Below are positions 44,750 to 55,650 of a stretch of DNA of 64,000 nt, one piece after another. Each line of letters begins with the position of its first letter. Position 1 is the first letter of the stretch. Under the pieces are notes generated by a model, which was given only the letters and a program-made list of their open reading frames with translations, had not been told where the DNA came from and did not search any database. The position numbers were made by a program, and so were the translations under genes. The DNA comes from Actinernus sp. WN-2022 (lineage: Eukaryota > Cnidaria > Anthozoa > Actiniaria > Actinernidae), in assembly GCA_030867875.1 (NCBI GenBank), contig JAOWCC010000019.1, positions 32,841,976 to 32,905,975 of the forward strand, in the 5' to 3' direction.

Positions 44750-45296
44750 AGGGGGATTAGATCGACACTGGATCGGCTCCAGGGAAGATATTTTATAGGG
44801 TTTTTTATCGCGCTTGAGGGTTTCACCGGCATCCGAAGTTTAAACTTTCGTATCAGTGGTTCAGGGAAAAGGAAGATAGGGATAATGCAAATGCCAAATG
44901 GTTTACTTTGCGTCGAAGATACAGGAAGCCGTTACTGGGTCTCCCAAGCCAGAGGCTTATGTTTAAGTATTCCGACGAACTCGAATGGGAATTTAGGATG
45001 ATAGGTCTGGATCATCTACTCTATCGTCATCTCTTCTCATGTCGATACTCCTCGAGTAAGTCGATGTCTCTCTCATCGAACGAATTAAAAAAATGATAAT
45101 AAGACACCACAACAGCCTCAGAAACGGCAACCATTAATTACAACTCCTCAACTACGACAGAGACAACCTTTGGGGACCACGATTTTTTTTAAATAGCAGG
45201 AATAAGCAATAAGATAACAACAACAACAAATACCAACAATCCCCAAAACATACTAACACATAACAGTACGAAACAAACAACATGGGACAGGAGCAC

Positions 45297-46008
45297 ATAA
45301 CCAGGAGCGTCCATATTTCCTATATAGGTGTCATGGCGTTTTTACAAGTTGGGTTTTTTAGATTATTTCCCCCGCCAATTGGTGGAACAAAAGATGCCCC
45401 ATTCAGGGGCGGAACCAGGGGTGGTGAAGGGGGTGGCTAGCCACCTCCCATTTGGAATGGCAACTGAAATATTTCTGTAAAGCTCAGTGGAGTGATAAAA
45501 TACAGCTAGTGAGCACGTTTTCTTGTATTGATAAAGTTTCGCATTATTTGTTTATTCTATATTTGACACCCGAGGAGGATGACGGCCTCATCACTGTTTT
45601 AACATTCTTATCGTGAACTGTTGAACATTTGAGAAAAACAGAACAAAAAAAACAGTGAACTTCGTTCAAGATCGAGAGTTCGATATCGTAAAGAAATCTA
45701 TCGTTAGTTCTCATCTTAAATCGCACAAGGAAATAATCTCGTGTTAACTTATTATTCCGCTTAGTATTACTGGAAAGCTAGTCGTGAACATGATACAGGG
45801 AAAAAGATAATATTCATATATTTTTTACATAGAGCGTAGCAGCCACCCCTTTTAAAATCTTGGATCCGCCCCTGCCATTATACAGTTTGTGATTTTATTA
45901 TTCCCATAGGAATGATGGCAACCCAAGAATAGCAGAAAACCATTCTAAAAATAACCTAACTTGTGAAAACGCTGTGATGCGGGATGGACACTTCTGGTTA
46001 TGTTCTCT
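45297..46008. mobile_element. Family C TIR element containing a nested element
   Basis: CATAACCAGGAGCGTCCATA at left, complement GGACACTTCTGGTTATG at right. Its right end lies about 25 bp from the exon 8 donor. Confidence 0.8.
45414..45874. mobile_element. 461-bp nested TIR element (CAGGGGCGGA ends)
   Basis: Ends CAGGGGCGGAACCAGGGGTG and complement CACCCC...GGATCCGCCCCTG. Flanked by CCATT on both sides (45409-45413, 45875-45879). The CAGGGGCGGA end is typical of hAT-type MITEs, although hAT duplications are normally 8 bp. Confidence 0.8.
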
Positions 46009-46035
46009 CCTGCATGGGATTACTGATGAGAATAC

Positions 46036-46155
46036 CTTCACAGCTGACTCCATCCTTCATCAGTTCCATGCCATCAGGACAGATACACTTGTAGCTACCG
46101 ATAGTATTAACACATCTGCCATCTGAACAAGGGCTTTGCTGACATTCGTCGATAT
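46036..46155 (-). CDS. FBN: Fibrillin exon 8: cbEGF13 equivalent
   Basis: 40 codons opening [17 protein letters not shown], then [17 protein letters not shown]. The first inter-cysteine loop is unusually short (CQQSPC), making this the shortest cbEGF in the window. All six Cys and the calcium ligands remain. Acceptor TTTCCTTCAG, donor GTATTCTC, phase 1-1. The following intron (7.8 kb) is the largest in the window and contains the alternative first exon, LINE material and nested TIR elements. Confidence 0.92.
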
Positions 46156-46214
46156 CTGAAGGAAAAGATTAATGTTGTCATTTAACAGTTAGACTATATG
46201 AGCTCGAAGTTTCT

Positions 46215-47830
46215 ATTATACAAATAGAGTGTTTCTGTCGAGGAACTATCGGCTGAGAGTTGCCCGCGGAAATTTAATGTTCTTAAATGCTAGTTTGAAG
46301 AATATCAAAGTATCAGCCGTTATAGTTCACCACAAAATTTTGGCGCGCGCTCATTGGCCAAAAGCGATCCGCGGGCAACTATCAGCCGATAGTTCCTCGA
46401 CGGACACAGTCTATTTGTATAATAGTTCCGAGACGGACACATTCTATTTGTCGTTATTGTTCATCACAAAATTGTCTTCCGCTCTCAGCGGGCATTATTA
46501 AACAAATGGAGTGTGTCCGTCGAGGAACTATTATACAAATAGACTGTGTCCGTCGAGGAACTATCGGCTGATAGTTGCCCGCGGAAATTTGATGTTCTTA
46601 AAACAAATATAAGCCCGAGAACGAAGTTCGAGGGCTTATATGCTAGTTTTAAGAACATCAAATTTCCAAGGGAAACGATCAGCCGATAGTTCCGAGACAA
46701 ACACACTCTATTTGTCGTTATTGTTCATCACAAAATTGTCTTCCGCTCTCAGCGGGCACTATTATACAAATAGACTGTGTCCGTCGAGGAACTATTGGCT
46801 GATAGTTGCCCGCGGAAATTTGATGTTATTAAAACAAATATAAGCCCGAGAACGAAGTTCGAGGGCTTATATGCTAGTTTTAAGAACATACAATTTCCAA
46901 GGGAAACTATCAGCCGATAGTTCCGAGACAAACACAGTCTATTTGTCGTTATTATTCATCACAAAATTGTCTTCCGCTCTCAGCGGGCACTATCGCCTGA
47001 TAGTTTGCATCCGCGAACGACAACTATCACGTCACGTGATCGCTTTTGACCAATGAGCGCGCGCCACAATTTTGTGGTAAACTATAACGCCTGATAGTTT
47101 GCATCCGCGGACGACAACTATCACGTCACGTGATCGCTTTTGGCCAATGAGCGCGCGCCACAATTTTGTGGTGAACTATAACGGCTGATAGTTGCCCGCG
47201 GAAATTTGATGTTCTTAAAACAATTATAAGCCCAAGAACGAAGTTCGAGGGTTTATATGCTAGTTTTAAGAACATCAAATTTCCAAGGGAAACGATCAGC
47301 CGATAGTTCCGAGACAAACACACTCTATTTGTCGTTATTGTTCATCACAAAATTGTCTTCCGCTCTCAACGGGCACTATTATACAAATAGACTGTGTCCG
47401 TCGAGGAACTATTGGCTGATAGTTGCCCGCGGAAATTCGATGTTCTTAAAACAAATATAAGCCCGAGAACGAAGTTCGAGGACTTATATGCTAGTTTTAA
47501 GAACGTCAAATTTCCAAGGGAAACTATCAGCCGATAGTTCCGAGACAAACACAGTCTATTTGTCGTTATTGTTCATCACAAAATTGTCTTCCGCTCTCAG
47601 CGGGCACTATCGCCTGATAGTTTGCCTCCGCGGATGACAACTATCACGTCACGTGATCACTTTTGGCCAATGAGCGCGCGCCAAAATTTCGTGGTGAACT
47701 ATAACACCTGATAGTTTGCATCCGCGGAAGACAACTATCATGTCACGTGATCGCTTTTAGCCAATGAGCGCGCGCCAAAATTTTGTGGTGAACTATAACG
47801 GCTGATAGTTTTAGTAGAAACCAACTAGTT
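46215..47830. repeat. Cluster of palindromic repeats, family E (CGAGGAACTATCGGCTGATA)
   Basis: Recurring blocks: GTGTCCGTCGAGGAACTATC, GCCCGCGGAAATTTGATGTT, AATATAAGCCCGAGAACG and their complements, plus CACGTCACGTGATCGC blocks. Most are hairpins nested inside hairpins. Many ORFs of 60-90 codons arise from this symmetry. Confidence 0.88.
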
Positions 47831-48012
47831 GTTTCAATCTTAAACTGAACAAGAAGAGTTTTTGACATTTTGACGACCGTTTCCAGCCATTGTTTTGCTT
47901 TTGAAAACCGGCTTTTTCGCTACTCGCTATCTATCACAGAATAGATAGTGAGTAGCTTAGCCAATCAGATTGTAGGAGTCGTGATAGAACACTAGTTGGT
48001 TTGTACTAATAA
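47812..48012. mobile_element. Family D half element
   Basis: TAGTAGAAACCAACTAGTTG...GATAGTGAGTAGC matches the inverse of the right part of 23535-24060. Confidence 0.65.
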
Positions 48013-48112
48013 TGGTTATACCAACCCAATATTCGATCTTTAATTCAAAGGGTTGACTCTTTACTTAATATCGAATAATTAAATTATTTATCTAAAACAA
48101 AATGACTTTTGA

Positions 48113-48974
48113 CATCATTTAAAGTGTATATGAACCCTAGCCAGTTATCAATGATTTAAAGGTCAAAGTGCACATGAACCCTAGCCAGTTATCATTGATT
48201 TAAAGGTCAAAGTGCACATGAACCCTAGCCAGTTATCATTGATTTAAAGGTCAAAGTGCACATGAACCCTAGCCAGTTATCATTGATTTAAAGGTCAAAG
48301 TGCACATGAACCCTAGCCAGTTATCATTGATTTAAAGGTCAAAGTGCACATGAACCCTAGCCAGTTATTGATTTAAAGGTCAAAGTGCACATGAACCCTA
48401 GCCAGTTATCATTGGTTTAAAGGTCAAAGTGCACATGAACCCTAGCCAGTTATCGTTGATTTAAAGGTCAAAGTGCACATGAACCCTAGCCAGTTATCAT
48501 TGATTTAAAGGTCAAAGTGCACATGAACCCTAGCCAGTTATCATTGATTTAAAGGTCAAAGTGCACATGAACCCTAGCCAGTTATCATTGATTTAAAGGT
48601 CAAAGTGCACATGAACCCTAGCCAGTTATCATTGGTTTAAAGGTCAAAGTGAAAAACAAAATGACTGACAGGAAAAACAATTATTACCGTCTGCCATTTT
48701 CGTTTATTAAGGATCAAATTTCAATGACGTCATTTAAATCATACTAGTTCCTTTTACTCTGTTTTTATGTCAGGCTCCACTTATTAAAAATATATTTAAA
48801 TATGATTGCTAGGATCAAATGTCTGACGCCTGAAAGAACAGCTGAATAGGAAACAAATTCAATGTTATGACTCAATTCATGTTCAACTCATTTGAATAAT
48901 GTTCCTCAGTCAATGACGTCACTTCGAGGATTTGTAATGCACTTTAAAGCAATATTACGGGCTTATGAGCACTT
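48113..48974. mobile_element. Family A TIR element with a second expanded 44-bp array
   Basis: About 12 copies of GTGCACATGAACCCTAGCCA...AAAGGTCAAA at 48121-48650, then the family interior and the end GGGCTTATGAGCACTT. Same design as 15797-16918 but a locus-specific unit sequence. Confidence 0.88.
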
Positions 48975-49263
48975 AAGGTGCCTGAAATAATCACAGGTGT
49001 GGCAAATGAGGTAACCACAATTATGCTTTGGTTACAAAAACCGACATGTTGTCCCCGGATGTGGAAACCTATTACGAATCCTGGAAATTGAAAACAAGGA
49101 TGGGATGGCAACAAGGATTATGGCAATCCACTTTTTATAGCTACTTTTTTGGAAACCGGTCCTGGAGCCACACCGCACATACCTACCATCCAATATTCAA
49201 GTCCTCCTCTACCCGAGATTTTGCACTGCTCTCATAAAACTGCCAATCAAAGTAGAAACTTAC

Positions 49264-49392
49264 CAATACAGATCTCCATCATCATAGGAGCGTTACGAAA
49301 CCCGCGGTTACAGTCACAGCGGAATGAACCTGGAATGTTTGTACAGGTGCCATTCCCACACAGGCCATCAGATATACTACACTCATCAATAT
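49264..49392 (-). CDS. FBN: Fibrillin exon 7: cbEGF12 equivalent
   Basis: 43 codons opening DIDECSISDGLCGNGTCTN, then PGSFRCDCNRGF and six Cys in total. It carries an NGT sequon in the C2-C3 loop and a Met triplet before C6. Acceptor ATACACAG, donor GTAAGTTTC, phase 1-1. Confidence 0.93.
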
Positions 49393-49739
49393 CTGTGTAT
49401 TATAAAAATATAGGGCGGTGTCTCAGTTCTTTACAATGGAACAATACGTATAGGTAATCATATGGATTCGAGTGCAATTCGGGATTAATTTGAACGAGCG
49501 AAATTTTCAAAGAGTATCAAATTGCATGAGCCCGTAGGCATCTGCGTATGTTTGTGGTTTTTGTCGTGATGTTGTTCAAAGGACTTTGCTTCAGTTTTTC
49601 AACTTCTCCCAGCTGTAAATCTGGAAATCTCTCTTTGTTGTTGTTCTACATTTTTGCAAAAGTTTGGAAACATCGCCGCCTCTCAGTCCATCCAATTCAT
49701 GAGTTCTGGTTGGATATAGTTTGTTCACATCTGAGGTAT

Positions 49740-49865
49740 TACATGATTTGGTGCTCAGGCAGTACATGATTCGGCACTGGTATTGCATGATTCGGCACTG
49801 GTATTGCACGATTTGGCACTGGTATTGCACGATTTGGCACTGGTATTGCACGATTTGGCACTGGG
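49740..49865. repeat. 21-bp tandem repeat, about six copies
   Basis: Unit GCACTGGTATTGCACGATTT. Followed by a degenerate hairpin (GGATGTTCGTAGCAAGG...GTTCGAACAACC-type) to about 50010. Confidence 0.9.
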
Positions 49866-50432
49866 CCCGGATGTTCGTAGCAAGGCCGGGTAAGCACTAC
49901 CGCGGGGTTAAACCGATAACCCGAGGGTAAACTGTACAGAATACAATTACAGATTGAGCGCTATGCTAGGGATAAAGTTACCCTTTCTTCGAACAACCGT
50001 GTCCTGGTGTTTAGCATAAATACAGCTGCTCTCAGCCAATCAAATTCGAGATCTCGTTGAATGTATCTTGTATAATAACCCACGCAGCACTTATGAGCTT
50101 CGAGTTTTAAACGTGCACGTGTATTCCGAGATTGATTTGCAAGTTAGGTTGGGTTTTGTGGAGGGAGGAAGATCCGAGAGCTCGGAGAAAAATCCTTGAA
50201 GCAAGGGAGTTATACCAACAAACTCAGCTCACGTGTGGCACCAAGTCGTGCGAAAATACCATACGGCAACACTTCCCATGACGTAATCTCTATTTAGCGT
50301 TAGTTGATCTAATGATCGACGTATTACTGCCTTGTGCTTATGCTTGCGTCGTAAGTGAAAACCAGTCTTTAATATCGGTAACTCGAAGTCCAAAAACATA
50401 CCAAATGGTTTATTTTGCGTCGAAGATACAGG

Positions 50433-50531
50433 TAGTCTCCTTTGCAGCCGTCGTGAGCTCTGTCACGCAACGCTCGTTAGTGGGCTCCTAGCGTTGCGTG
50501 ACAGAGCTCACGATGGCTGCAAAGGAGACTA
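50433..50531. mobile_element. 99-bp palindromic mini-element with 9-bp target duplication
   Basis: TAGTCTCCTTTGCAGCC...CACGCAACGCT and complement, ending GGAGACTA. It is flanked by AGATACAGG on both sides (50424-50432, 50532-50540). The empty site is seen in the homologous segment at 44905. Confidence 0.9.
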
Positions 50532-50999
50532 AGATACAGGCAGCCGTTACCGGGGACTTGGAATTGGAATTTAGGAATTTAAGTCCAGTGTAAGAATGAT
50601 GAACGTGAGGATGACGTAGGGTCTACGATTTTACGTCCTTATCCGAGAAGAAGTGATCAGAAAGTCTATTAAATCATTTGCAGTTCGACTCGAGATTGAT
50701 CCAAGAAGGCAGCAAAACTAGTATCTGAGGTGACATGAATATATCTGTTTTAGTTTGTCATCGTTTTTATTTTCTATTTGAAAAACTATTCTGGGCATTC
50801 GAAACTTTCTATTCATACAACTGTTCATTGCGCTGAAATTGCGTCTATTTGACTTGTAGTATAATAAAAGTGATTGGAAACATCAGCACCGATTACATCT
50901 GATCGACGTTGGATTTGATTGTGCCATTTTCCCTTTCTCTAAATCATGCGAATCGCTTTCCATATATACCTCTAGGTGAGAGAATAGTTTGTCATCTAC

Positions 51000-51125
51000 C
51001 TTCACAATCCATGCCATTAGCGCTGAGCCCGTATCCTTGGTTGCACCTGCATTCAAATGTCCCTTGACGGTTAACACACTCCCCGTTTCTGCAGAGACCT
51101 TCCCACGTGCTACACTCGTTTATGT
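51000..51125 (-). CDS. FBN: Fibrillin exon 6: cbEGF11 equivalent
   Basis: A 42-codon six-Cys module opening DINECSTWEGLCRNGECVN, with calcium-ligand D-I-N-E and the CVNRQGTFECRC segment (aromatic Phe packing residue). Acceptor TTTTTTGTAG, donor GTAGATG, phase 1-1. It is the first of twelve consecutive cbEGFs after the TB3-like domain. Intron 5 (494 bp) upstream holds no recognised element. Confidence 0.93.
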
Positions 51126-51619
51126 CTACAAAAAATCGATACCAAGCATTAACACTTCAGAGCACAACCTCAGCAACTGACCTCTACAGATATATTTAGC
51201 ACTAAACAGTTTTAAAAGCTCGAAATCATATTCAAACTAATAGAAACTTTAAAATAATGGTCAAGTTATATTAAAAACCTCTTTATAAGTGAAACGAAAC
51301 TGCATAAAAGTTTATCGGGCCATAGCAAGGATGGAAATGTTAATGGCTTACGATGATGAAAAAACTTGAAAACGTTGTAAGTTGGTGTCTTTGATATTAG
51401 CTTGGTCTCTGTTCATAAATTTAAGATCGCTATGTAGAACTTAGTGCCCAAGGAGCATTTCTCGTATAATCAGAAAGAAAAAAAGATTATTTGACGACCG
51501 AAAATCAGAAAAATCCTGGTTATATAGACTTTAATTTTAAAGATATTTCGAAGTACATTGAACGATATCGCTTAACGAAGTTTATCTAATGGCTGCATAG
51601 CGGGAGGTGAGTGTCGTAC

Positions 51620-51697
51620 CTCCCACTAAAGGTCCCTTGGCGGTTTGTGTGACCTTGAACCCTGGTGTAGAAGTACCACAAAGAGCCTTAAAGCCAT
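51620..51697 (-). CDS. FBN: Fibrillin exon 5: TB domain, C-terminal micro-exon
   Basis: A 78-bp phase 1-1 exon encoding GFKALCGTSTPGFKVTQTAK plus six further residues. It provides the eighth TB cysteine and the PGF turn that closes TB domains before the next cbEGF. Acceptor GTCTTCCCCAG, donor GTACGACAC. The joint with exon 4 makes an Asp codon. It has no Met, so simple ORF searches miss it. Confidence 0.88.
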
Positions 51698-51799
51698 CTG
51701 GGGAAGACAAAAGTAACAGTTCTGATGAGCATGCGCAGTGACCCAATGTAGCTTGCATGCCATGATGCCGCATATAGATAGTTTGCACTCAATCCCCAG

Positions 51800-51905
51800 A
51801 GATTCAAATGACAAAGGGCATGATGGCCATGTTGGTGTACAGAACCAAAGAAGCTAACGAAGAATATATTGTTAATCGTACACCAACTATGACGTCACGT
51901 GCAAA
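51800..51905. mobile_element. Small foldback with GATGGCCATGTTGGTGTA
   Basis: GGCCATGTTGGTGTAC pairs with GTACACCAACTATGACGTCA; related to 17165-17240. Confidence 0.6.
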
Positions 51906-51984
51906 GGGTCTATTGGGTGTAAAGTAAACTTCAAAGCTAGCCCGAGTCAGAAATTGGGAGTTTGTATTTTTACTTTACGTGTCG

Positions 51985-53130
51985 CCATTGTCGTTATTGT
52001 TCATCACAAAATTGTATTCCGCTTTCAGCGGGCGCTTTATACAAATAGACTGTGTCCGTCGAGGAACTATCGGCTGATAGTTGCCCGCGGAAATTTGATG
52101 TTCTTAAAACAAATATAAGCTTATATGCTAGTTTTAAGAACATTAAATTTCCAAGGGAAACTATCAGCCGATAGTTCCGAGACAAACACAGTCTATTTGT
52201 CGTTATTGTTCATCACAAAATTGTCTTCAGCTCTCAGTGGGCACTATCGCCTGATAGTTTGCATCCGCGGATGACAACTATCACGTCACGTGATCGCTTT
52301 TGGCCAATGAGCGCGCGCCAAAAAAATTGTGGTGAACTATAACACCTGATAGTTTGCCTCCGCGGACGACTACTATCACGTCACGTGATAGATTTTAGCC
52401 AATGAGCGCGCACCAAAAATGTGTTCTTAAAACAAATATAAGCCCGAGAACGAAGTTTTAAGGTTATATGCTAGTTTTAAGAACATCAAATGTCCAAGGG
52501 GAACACAATCTATGTGATGAATTTTGTGATGAACAATAACGACAAATAGAGTATGTTTGTCTCGGAACTATCGACTATAGTTTCGCTTGGAAATTTGATG
52601 TTCTTCAGTCAAACTAGCATAGAAGCCCTCGAACGCTTATATTTGTTTTAAAAACATAGAAACTATCAGCTGTTATAGTTCACTACAAAATTTTGGCGCG
52701 CGCTCATTGGTCAAAAGCGGTCACGTGACGTGATAGTTGTCATCCGCGGATGCAAACTATCAGGCGTTATAGTTCACCACAAAATTTTGGCGCGCGCTTA
52801 TTGGTCAAAAGCGATCACGTGACGTGATAGTTGTCATCCGCGGAGGCAAACTGTCAGGCGATAGTGCCCGCTGAGCACGAAAGACAATTTTGTGTTGAAC
52901 AATAACGCAAATAGACTGTGTCTGTCTCGGACCTATCGGTTGATAGTTTCCCTTGGAAATGGGATGTTCTTAAACCTAGCATATAAGCCCTCGAACTACG
53001 TTCTCGGGCTTATATTTCTTTTAAGAACATCAAATTTCCGCGGGCAACTATCAGCCGATAGTTCCTCGACGGACACAGTCTATTTGTATAATATTTCCTC
53101 GACGGACACACACTATTTGTCTAATAGAAA
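51985..53130. repeat. Second cluster of family E palindromic repeats
   Basis: Same blocks as 46215-47830 in both orientations, including GCGCGCGCTCATTGG and CACGTGACGTGATAGTTG stems. Confidence 0.88.
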
Positions 53131-53322
53131 CTCGAGCTCATAGTCTAATTGTTAAGTATAAGGACACTATTGGGCGGTAGATCGGATGCATCATGAAATC
53201 CTGTTTCTGTTACTGCAACTTTGCTGTATCGTAACTATGCTCTATGCTGAATGCCACATTGTCCTACCACAGACTAATATAAAACATAAATTGTCGACGT
53301 GCACACGCGTATATGGACGTAC

Positions 53323-53478
53323 CTGTATTTTGCAGTGGGCATTCTTGACATGGGTTTCCCCAGGCCGCAGCGCCAACAGCCGAACAGCAACAGTCATCTT
53401 TCCGGTACGTACCACGACCGAACGGTTTCTCACAGCTGCCGCTGGTAACCGACTTGTAGCACACGTCTTTACGTAAAT
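53323..53478 (-). CDS. FBN: Fibrillin exon 4: TB (8-Cys) domain, N-terminal part (TB3 equivalent)
   Basis: 52 codons with the TB signature: CYKSVTSGSC, then the diagnostic triple Cys in KDDCCCS, then AAAWGNPCQECP. Seven of the eight Cys lie here and the eighth is in the next micro-exon. The tryptophan-glycine step (WG) before C6 is kept. Acceptor TTCCTACCAG, donor GTACGTCC, phase 1-1. In fibrillins and LTBPs TB domains mediate packing and LTBP/TGF-beta-related contacts; no binding partner can be read from this copy. Confidence 0.93.
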
Positions 53479-53539
53479 CTGGTAGGAAAAACACACATTA
53501 TCGGTTGAATTAAACAAATAGCGCGCAGCGTGCGTCATC

Positions 53540-54890
53540 GAACTCGATTAACCTCAAAAGCATGTTACTGGACGCGCAGCTTTAGCGCTTACTACTTCTT
53601 TCATAGCAATGAAAGTAAAACACGTAAAGGTGTATTCATTTATTTTGCGCAAGCTCTAATAGCTGTTATTACGGCTGAGCCAAATGCCATGAAACGGTCA
53701 GCGGTTTCACCCATCTTATCAGGTCATCGACTCGTTTGAGGCTGTTTCAACTTTGAGCTTGTTTGAGTCAAATTTTCTTCGAAATATCCTCGTTTTACTC
53801 TGCTTTAGCATTCCTGTCGCTTCATTCGATGCACTAGTATAGCGATTGTAAGACGCTGAGTGGCCTTTGGATGGACTAACCGATTTGATAAGGCTGAATG
53901 CGAAGAGGAGTTATTGTGTCAGTTGTTGACTTTACGGACCCAAGAAGCTTGTAGAAATTTTCAGTGAAATCACTTCAGTGGCCAAGGACAGACACCGCTT
54001 GACATTTATTCTTGCTTTTCTTTAGAAAATAATCGTTTGGGGCATCATTCTCTTGGTGATCTCCGTTCAGCGTGACTCCATCTCTGTACCATTTTGAAAT
54101 GGTTGACCCAATAGCCTCGTTTTCACAAGGGCTGATGGATGAAATCGCTGACCATTTGGCTCAAGTTGTAATAACAGCTATTGTATATAATCAAATGCGA
54201 TTCACAAGGTTGTGGCGCATTGTGCTGCCGTGCAGTTTACAATCATGAGTGTTTGTTAGTACCTCAGAATACTGACTGTAAGTCCATACTATTTCAAGCA
54301 ATTAGGCATTCTTTCTAAGCTGATCATCTATATGATTGAACTTTCTTTGAACATTTAAAAACAAAATTACACAATTGCATGGAAAAATCACATTAAAGCG
54401 TTTATCGGAACATTATTTACTACCTCATGGTACAGATGGAGGGGTGAAGTGAGTGGAAGACTTACTTACGTAGCTACAGATATATACCAGCTACTTTTTT
54501 TACAACAACCGCCAAATTTCTCGCAATCTGATTGGCTTATTTTCATATGCAATATTTTGATAGACAACGAAAGCTGACGTCATTTGTCAAGGAGTGCGCG
54601 TGCGGCTTTCGTTTGAAACTAAAAGTGTTTTGTTGTTGTAAAATTGACTATTTAGTTTGTTGTGAAAACAAAGACGCCTCGTGGATCCACAACTATTTTG
54701 ACCAAGTTATGACGAAAATCATTGTCAATATCAAGACAGACACATAAAAAACTAACTTCAATTTGTTAAATATATACTAGCTACTGGTCAAGTTCTAAAT
54801 TTTCTTTCGCGGTCTTTGCTTTCTAAGAGAGAATCTGGAACAGGATCACGAGTAGCTTAGTACGTTATTCCATCACAAAACCTTCAAATA
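53540..54890. other. Intron 3, no gene or clear repeat recognised
   Basis: AT-rich DNA without hairpins of note or convincing coding sequence on either strand; the short ORFs here lack domain motifs or splice context. Confidence 0.5.
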
Positions 54891-54900
54891 CTATCGTACG

Positions 54901-54963
54901 TACCAACACACCTTTAAATACCATCGTACATACCAATACACCTTTAAATATTATTGTACGTAC
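54901..54963 (-). repeat. Triplicated 5' splice-site segment (30-bp period)
   Basis: Copies at 54901, 54931 and 54961 each begin TACCAA(T/C)ACA, the complement of the exon-3 end TGTATTG|GTACGTA. Two extra GT donors (GTATGTAC, GTACGTAC) therefore lie 30 and 60 bp into the intron. Confidence 0.85.
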
Positions 54964-55089
54964 CAATACAGCTGTTTTTGATCGGATCGAGTGTCAGTCC
55001 AGCAGAGCATTCGCATCGATAGCTACCAGGAGTATTCTTACAGATACCGTTACTACACAACCCAGGATAAATTGTGCACTCATCCACGT
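54964..55089 (-). CDS. FBN: Fibrillin exon 3: calcium-binding EGF (cbEGF10 equivalent)
   Basis: A 42-codon module starting [15 protein letters not shown] with six Cys. The D-x-D-E-C calcium ligands and the Asn-hydroxylation/ligand motif [12 protein letters not shown] are intact. Phase 1-1; the acceptor is AACTTGTTAG and the donor GTACGTAC. The donor region is triplicated just downstream in the intron (30-bp period, 54901-54963). It sits between the hybrid domain and a TB domain, as cbEGF10 does in vertebrate fibrillins. Confidence 0.93.
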
Positions 55090-55384
55090 CTAACAAGTTA
55101 AAAGAATAGTTTAAAAGTCTTTAATGTACGAATCTGCATATTCGAATGCAAATACATTAAAATACGGTTTTTAGAGTAAGAGACAACCAGCTTTCAATTT
55201 GGGAACACTATATTTTTCAGCAACACTGCTGTGGGGGAAACTCATGTTGTTTATAATATTAATTACGAGAGCATCCTAAGAACGTGTGATTTCATTGGCT
55301 GCTCAGCGTGCTTGGTTTTCTTATAACGCTCGTTCGAGAATTTCTTTCCGCATTGATCGAATTTTATATTTTTAACAAATAAAG

Positions 55385-55650
55385 AAGCCTTAGCCATGTT
55401 TTATACTATCATAAAACACGATGGGCATTTGAGAACATGACAGAAGCCGGAGGCGCGTGCTTTCAACATTTCTCGAGTGTTCTCAAATGACCAAAGTGTT
55501 TTATGATAGTATAAACATGGATTTAAGGTTTCTTCATCTGTTTTATGATATAGATTTATTTTGCGCAATGAAAGGAAACCGCAATAAAACACGGCAAACC
55601 ATGTTATATACTCTGATAAAACATGGCTTTTCAGCCAATCAGAGTGCGCG
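55385..55650. mobile_element. Hairpin region
   Basis: ATGTTTTATACTATCATAAA pairs with 55497-55520, and CATTTGAGAACA...TTCTCAAATG form a stem. Further inverted TAAAACATGG segments reach 55650. 55650-56480 is plain intron. Confidence 0.6.

Noticed and set aside
44585..45001. 138-codon ORF on the plus strand
   Set aside because: Crosses a 16-G run and repeat-derived sequence; no domain or splice support.
39143..46035. A 3' terminal exon ending an upstream fibrillin gene before the signal-peptide exon
   Set aside because: I found no exon with stop codon and polyadenylation context there, and the 12-cbEGF count favours one continuous gene. It is not excluded.
15797..48650. CRISPR-like arrays
   Set aside because: Units are fully repeated with no unique spacers, and the genome is eukaryotic.
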